DNA from: Oscillospiraceae bacterium
GTDB lineage: Bacteria; Bacillota; Clostridia; Oscillospirales; Acutalibacteraceae
NCBI GenBank assembly: GCA_022508805.1
Contig: JAFLUM010000006.1
Location: 1-64,000, forward strand
Reading direction: 5' to 3'
Length of the DNA stretch: 64,000 nt
Of the stretch, positions 61,255 to 64,000 are shown one piece after another. A program made the translations under genes and the position numbers. The notes beneath the pieces were generated by a model, which saw only the letters and a program-made list of their open reading frames with translations, was not told where the DNA came from and did no database searches. Each line of letters begins with the position of its first letter. Position 1 is the stretch's first letter.

Positions 61255-62277
61255 TCACCTCTTTCGTTTTGCAAAGAATATATAGATAAAGAACGGTGCA
61301 CCGATAAGAGCGGTTATAGCGCCGATGGGTATCTCCTTCGGCGAGGTCAGCGTTCTTGCCGCAAGGTCGCACAGGACCATAAAAGTACCGCCGAACAAAG
61401 CGCTCGCAGGCAACACCTTGCGGTGTGATGAGCCGAAAAAACGTCTTACAATGTGCGGAGCGATCAAATCTACAAATCCGATTATTCCAGCAAAGGCAAC
61501 AGCCGTGCCTGTAAGAACCGCTACAAAGCATATTAAAATCCATTTACTGCGCTTTAAATTAACTCCCATCGCCTGCGCCTGCTCTTCGCCGAAGGTCATT
61601 ATATCCATTTCCTTGGCATAACGCATAAACACAAATATGCATATGAGCAGTATCGGGAGTAATATCCATACGCTGCTCCATTCTTTCGCGGAGAAGCTGC
61701 CCATTTGCCAAAGATTTATTCTTTGCGCATATGTTGGGGAGACCGTGGCAAGCAAGTCCATAATAGCCGAAAAGAACAGCGATACCACCATACCCGTCAG
61801 CACAATGGTCACGTTGGACATTCTGCGGTCGATTTTGGACACTGCACCAATCACCAAAATCACGGTTATTAAACCAAAGCTGAAGCTGACTGCGGGCAGT
61901 AAAAACGTTCCTAAAAGACCGACTGTCGCTCCTGAGACTATAACTATGGCAGCACCCAATCCTGCGCCTGCCGAAACTCCCAGGCTGAACGGGGATGCTA
62001 AAGGATTTTTAAGCACTGACTGCATAACAGTGCCGCCCACGGACAGCGCCGCCCCTGTCAAAAAAGCTAATAATACTCTCGGCAAGCGTATGTCTGTCAC
62101 CAGCGATTTGACTATCGGGTCGACAGCGCTATCGCCTGCCCCCGTAAGACTGCTCGCTAAAACAGCAAGTATATCCTTGGGCGGGATAAATACGCTGCCG
62201 ATACCGATTCCTAAAATCACCGATATGAATGCAGCACATATCAAGAATAAAGTTTTTGATCCCGTCTTATTTACCAT
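61255..62277 (-). CDS. Cobalamin ABC transporter permease (FecCD/BtuC type)
   Basis: 340 aa with about nine or ten hydrophobic helices. Conserved family parts include GAALSVGGTVMQSVLKNPLA (about 60-79) with its glycine-rich turn and the coupling-helix text GFVDLIAPHIVRR (about 268). Overlaps the binding-protein gene by 11 bases. Substrate from the riboswitch. Confidence 0.92.
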   Translation of the reverse strand: MVNKTGSKTLFLICAAFISVILGIGIGSVFIPPKDILAVLASSLTGAGDSAVDPIVKSLVTDIRLPRVLLAFLTGAALSVGGTVMQSVLKNPLASPFSLGVSAGAGLGAAIVIVSGATVGLLGTFLLPAVSFSFGLITVILVIGAVSKIDRRMSNVTIVLTGMVVSLFFSAIMDLLATVSPTYAQRINLWQMGSFSAKEWSSVWILLPILLICIFVFMRYAKEMDIMTFGEEQAQAMGVNLKRSKWILICFVAVLTGTAVAFAGIIGFVDLIAPHIVRRFFGSSHRKVLPASALFGGTFMVLCDLAARTLTSPKEIPIGAITALIGAPFFIYIFFAKRKR

Positions 62278-63232
62278 AGTACTCGGGATATACGGCCCTT
62301 GCCATTTGCGAGAGCGCCTTTACTACGTTTTGATTCGGCAGCGAGGACGCCATATTGTCGATATAATAAACGTCTCCGTTTTTAACAGCGGTAAGATTAT
62401 CCCATCCGCTGCGTCCCATAATCTCCTGTGTGGGATTTTCAATATAATTCACATTTGTTAATATTACGTCGGGATTTGCAGCTATAACGCTTTCTTCCCC
62501 AACGCTGAGCCAGCCTTCTTGGTCGGCGAGAATGTTTTTTGCACCGATCAGTTCAATAAGTTCGTTTAAGAAAACTCCGCTGCCGCAGCTATACATATAG
62601 GGAGCCGCCGAAATTTCAAAATACACCGACTTTTTCTCTGTGATAGTCTTGCCGATAGCGGCTATGCGGTCGATTTCCGCCTGCATTTCGGCAATTATCG
62701 CTTCACCCTTTGCTGACTCTCCGAATACTGATGCAATAAAGGCGATGTCGCTTTGAATATCCTTAATACTGTCGCTTGTGGGAACACATATCACACATAC
62801 GCCCATATCAATAAGCTGCTGATAAGGTGCTTCTTGGTCATACAGTGACAGGTTGCTCACCATAAGCACGTCAGGCTTTAACGCCGCAAGCTGTTCAATA
62901 TCGGGCTGCGATAAATCAAGCACCAATTTATTTTCGGGAAGCCCTTCAAGTCCGACACTGGAATTGTCATAGGCTACGATATTTTCGCCGTACCCAAGAG
63001 CGATAACCACCTCTGCAATAGACGGAGCCAACACAGCGATAGAATTAATTTTTTCGGGTACGGTGATCTTTGCTCCGCTGGGGTCGGTATCGGGCAGGGT
63101 CTGTACCTGACCTGTGGGCGTGCCTGCGTCGGATGATGACGGCTCATCCGCTTTGCAGGCTGCAAGGCTTAACACCATTGTCAATGCCAAAAGTGCGCTT
63201 ATCAGTCTGTTTAGTTTTGTTTGTTTTTTCAT
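62267..63232 (-). CDS. Cobalamin ABC transporter substrate-binding lipoprotein (BtuF-like)
   Basis: About 321 aa. A lipoprotein signal ends at LAAC (Cys26), followed by a Ser/Thr linker and the periplasmic-binding fold of class III (one long connecting helix), with SIAVLAPSIAEVVIALG and PDVLMVSNLS. It presents cobalamin to the permease. GGAGG lies 7 bases before ATG 63232; ten further in-frame residues upstream lack a site. First gene behind the riboswitch terminator. Confidence 0.9.
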   Translation of the reverse strand: MKKQTKLNRLISALLALTMVLSLAACKADEPSSSDAGTPTGQVQTLPDTDPSGAKITVPEKINSIAVLAPSIAEVVIALGYGENIVAYDNSSVGLEGLPENKLVLDLSQPDIEQLAALKPDVLMVSNLSLYDQEAPYQQLIDMGVCVICVPTSDSIKDIQSDIAFIASVFGESAKGEAIIAEMQAEIDRIAAIGKTITEKKSVYFEISAAPYMYSCGSGVFLNELIELIGAKNILADQEGWLSVGEESVIAANPDVILTNVNYIENPTQEIMGRSGWDNLTAVKNGDVYYIDNMASSLPNQNVVKALSQMARAVYPEYYGK

Positions 63233-63260
63233 ACATTTTCCTCCGTTCTCCCGACAAAAC

Positions 63261-63292
63261 AAAACACCCCTTCATATACGAAAGGGTGTTTT
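63261..63292 (-). terminator. Riboswitch-controlled terminator
   Basis: Stem AAAACACCC/GGGTGTTTT (63261-63269, 63284-63292), then TTTTG on the minus strand. The loop-side TTCATATAC (63271-63279, plus) can instead pair with the 5' leader at 63444-63452. Confidence 0.85.
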
Positions 63293-63304
63293 TGCCGTCA
63301 AAAA

Positions 63305-63455
63305 AACAGACACAAATCCATTCATCGTGAATTTGTGCAGGACAGACTCAGCATTCTGGCTTAGCGCATCATACGAAGCACATCACAGTGGCGGGACCGT
63401 GCGGGATTTTCACCCGGCTTTCCTGAATAAATGCCTGACCTTTGTATATGAAAAT
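63305..63455 (-). ncRNA. Cobalamin riboswitch
   Basis: On the minus strand the core GGGTGAAAATCCCGCACGG and CCCGCCACTGTGA (within 63383-63418) and the B12 box AAGCCAGAATGCTGAG (within 63343-63362) are close to the AdoCbl aptamer consensus. A 3' hairpin (63311-63337) follows. With the terminator at 63261 it should shut off btuFCD-type genes when B12 is plentiful. Confidence 0.93.
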
Positions 63456-63507
63456 GTATTCTATTCTTCGGAATTTTGCCGCATATTGTATTTTTATCGG
63501 CAAAATA

Positions 63508-63536
63508 ATTATAGAAGATTTAGAAGATACTGTCAA
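63508..63536 (-). promoter_or_regulatory. Promoter of the cobalamin riboswitch
   Basis: Minus strand TTGACA (63536-63531), 17 bases, TATAAT (63513-63508), a perfect consensus. An inverted repeat AACG...CGTT around AAATATTT (63534-63552) overlaps the -35. Confidence 0.85.
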
Positions 63537-63592
63537 CGAAATATTTCCGTTGATAAAGCTTGCAGATTTTCATATACCGTTCTATATAATGA

Positions 63593-64000
63593 CTACTGCT
63601 CCTTAAACGACAGATTGATCTCACCGATGGCACCGCCGATCTCTATTTTATTGGCGCCGTTTCCGATGATCCCCCCATCAGAAACAGTTTTTCCGTCTAC
63701 GGTTATATTACCGATGCCTTTTTCCGCCTCAATTTCATAATCGTCCTTACTGCCTATCAGAACAATGTTGCTTTCACCGATACCCAAATCAAATTCGCTG
63801 TTTCCATGCACGGCAGAGGTCAGATTTAACTGACCGACACCCATATCCAACTCAAGGTTATTAAGAGAGCCGCCGGCTATTGTTATTTTTCCGGCACCGC
63901 CGTCAATGTCCGCCTTCCGTACAGCAATTAACGAATCTATCCGTACTTCTCCTGCGCCGAGTTCAAGATTAAGTATATCGGCCGATAGGGCATCCACTGT
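63593..64000 (-). CDS. DUF4097-like beta-helix protein, C-terminal part
   Basis: At least 136 aa, open at the window edge; the N-terminus lies outside. It is made of short repeating beta strands with Gly/Asp turns (LELGAGEVRID, LELDMGVGQLNL, FDLGIGESNIV), the DUF4097 toast-rack pattern often found on surface or PspC-like proteins. Ends at TAA 63593. No terminator is evident before the riboswitch promoter. Function unknown. Confidence 0.75.
   Translation of the reverse strand, partial: TVDALSADILNLELGAGEVRIDSLIAVRKADIDGGAGKITIAGGSLNNLELDMGVGQLNLTSAVHGNSEFDLGIGESNIVLIGSKDDYEIEAEKGIGNITVDGKTVSDGGIIGNGANKIEIGGAIGEINLSFKEQ

Noticed and set aside
61250-61543. Long N-terminal extension of the B12 transporter ATPase
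   Set aside because: It is the out-of-frame shadow of the permease gene; the ATPase domain begins right after the permease stop.
1-64000. CRISPR array, prophage, insertion sequence with transposase, rRNA or tRNA genes
   Set aside because: None was seen: no regularly spaced repeats, no phage structural or integrase genes, no transposase frame, and no recognisable tRNA or rRNA sequence.

Overview
The window looks like chromosomal DNA of a Gram-positive anaerobe of the Clostridia, most likely a gut Oscillospirales/Ruminococcaceae-type organism. The evidence is the ctsR-mcsA-mcsB-clpC heat-shock operon behind textbook CtsR boxes, DnaD/DnaI-type replication genes, strong AGGAGG-type ribosome binding sites, TTGACA/TATAAT promoters with 17-base spacers, an ECF transporter core, a B12-dependent methionine synthase with a separate activation protein, a plasmalogen-type YhhN gene, and small clostridial families such as DUF6472. 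The species is inferred from gene content only; no rRNA or tRNA gene was seen.

Layout. 0-4 kb: three short-chain/extended dehydrogenase genes, one with an unusual C-terminal zinc ribbon. 4-8.5 kb: clpC, mcsB, mcsA, ctsR with their promoter and operators. 8.6-10.7 kb: helicase loader and DnaD-like genes. 10.7-14.1 kb: galM-ilvN-leuC-leuD, translationally coupled. 14.1-14.7 kb: two tandem tiny Gly/Cys-rich hydrophobic peptides, each behind a copy of the same leader element. 14.7-16 kb: hflX. 16-20 kb: a 39-residue peptide gene with its own promoter and terminator, followed by two ABC exporters. 20-24 kb: proC, mscL, a PflX-like radical SAM gene, coaX and an ECF S component. 24-28 kb: ridA-ilvA, a GPH sugar symporter and a YhhN protein. 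28-33 kb: DUF6472, clpE, pgsA, cvpA, DUF5711. 33-44 kb: a long minus-strand housekeeping run (truA, ecfT, ecfA2, ecfA1, a methyltransferase, glmM, ruvB, ruvA, ruvC, der, DUF512, rpmF, DUF177). 44.6-51.6 kb: an unknown P-loop protein, pgi, dacF-like, mtaB, beta-mannosidase. 51.7-58.9 kb: mnmA, nadA, iscU, iscS, metH, the MetH activation protein and an Rrf2 regulator, with operator-like sites in two promoters. 59-64 kb: an orphan PTS EIIC, a cobalamin-riboswitch-controlled B12 ABC transporter, and the end of a DUF4097 gene.

How the genes fit together. B12 uptake at 60.5-63.5 kb supplies the cofactor of MetH at 55.5-57.9 kb. The Rrf2 regulator, IscS/IscU, NadA and MnmA form one sulfur/Fe-S neighbourhood. 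The CoaX-linked S component probably uses the EcfA1-EcfA2-EcfT module encoded 10 kb away. RidA removes the reactive enamine/imine products of its neighbour IlvA.

The two places most likely to hold something undescribed are the duplicated leader plus micropeptide pair (14167-14669) and the micropeptide/attenuator/dual ABC exporter locus (16020-19979). Two families of non-coding repeats were also found: a hairpin repeat at 8528 and 15946, and a MITE-like element with inverted ends at 22195 and 33260, with a possible third relative at 23229. All functional calls come from reading motifs; no database search was run.
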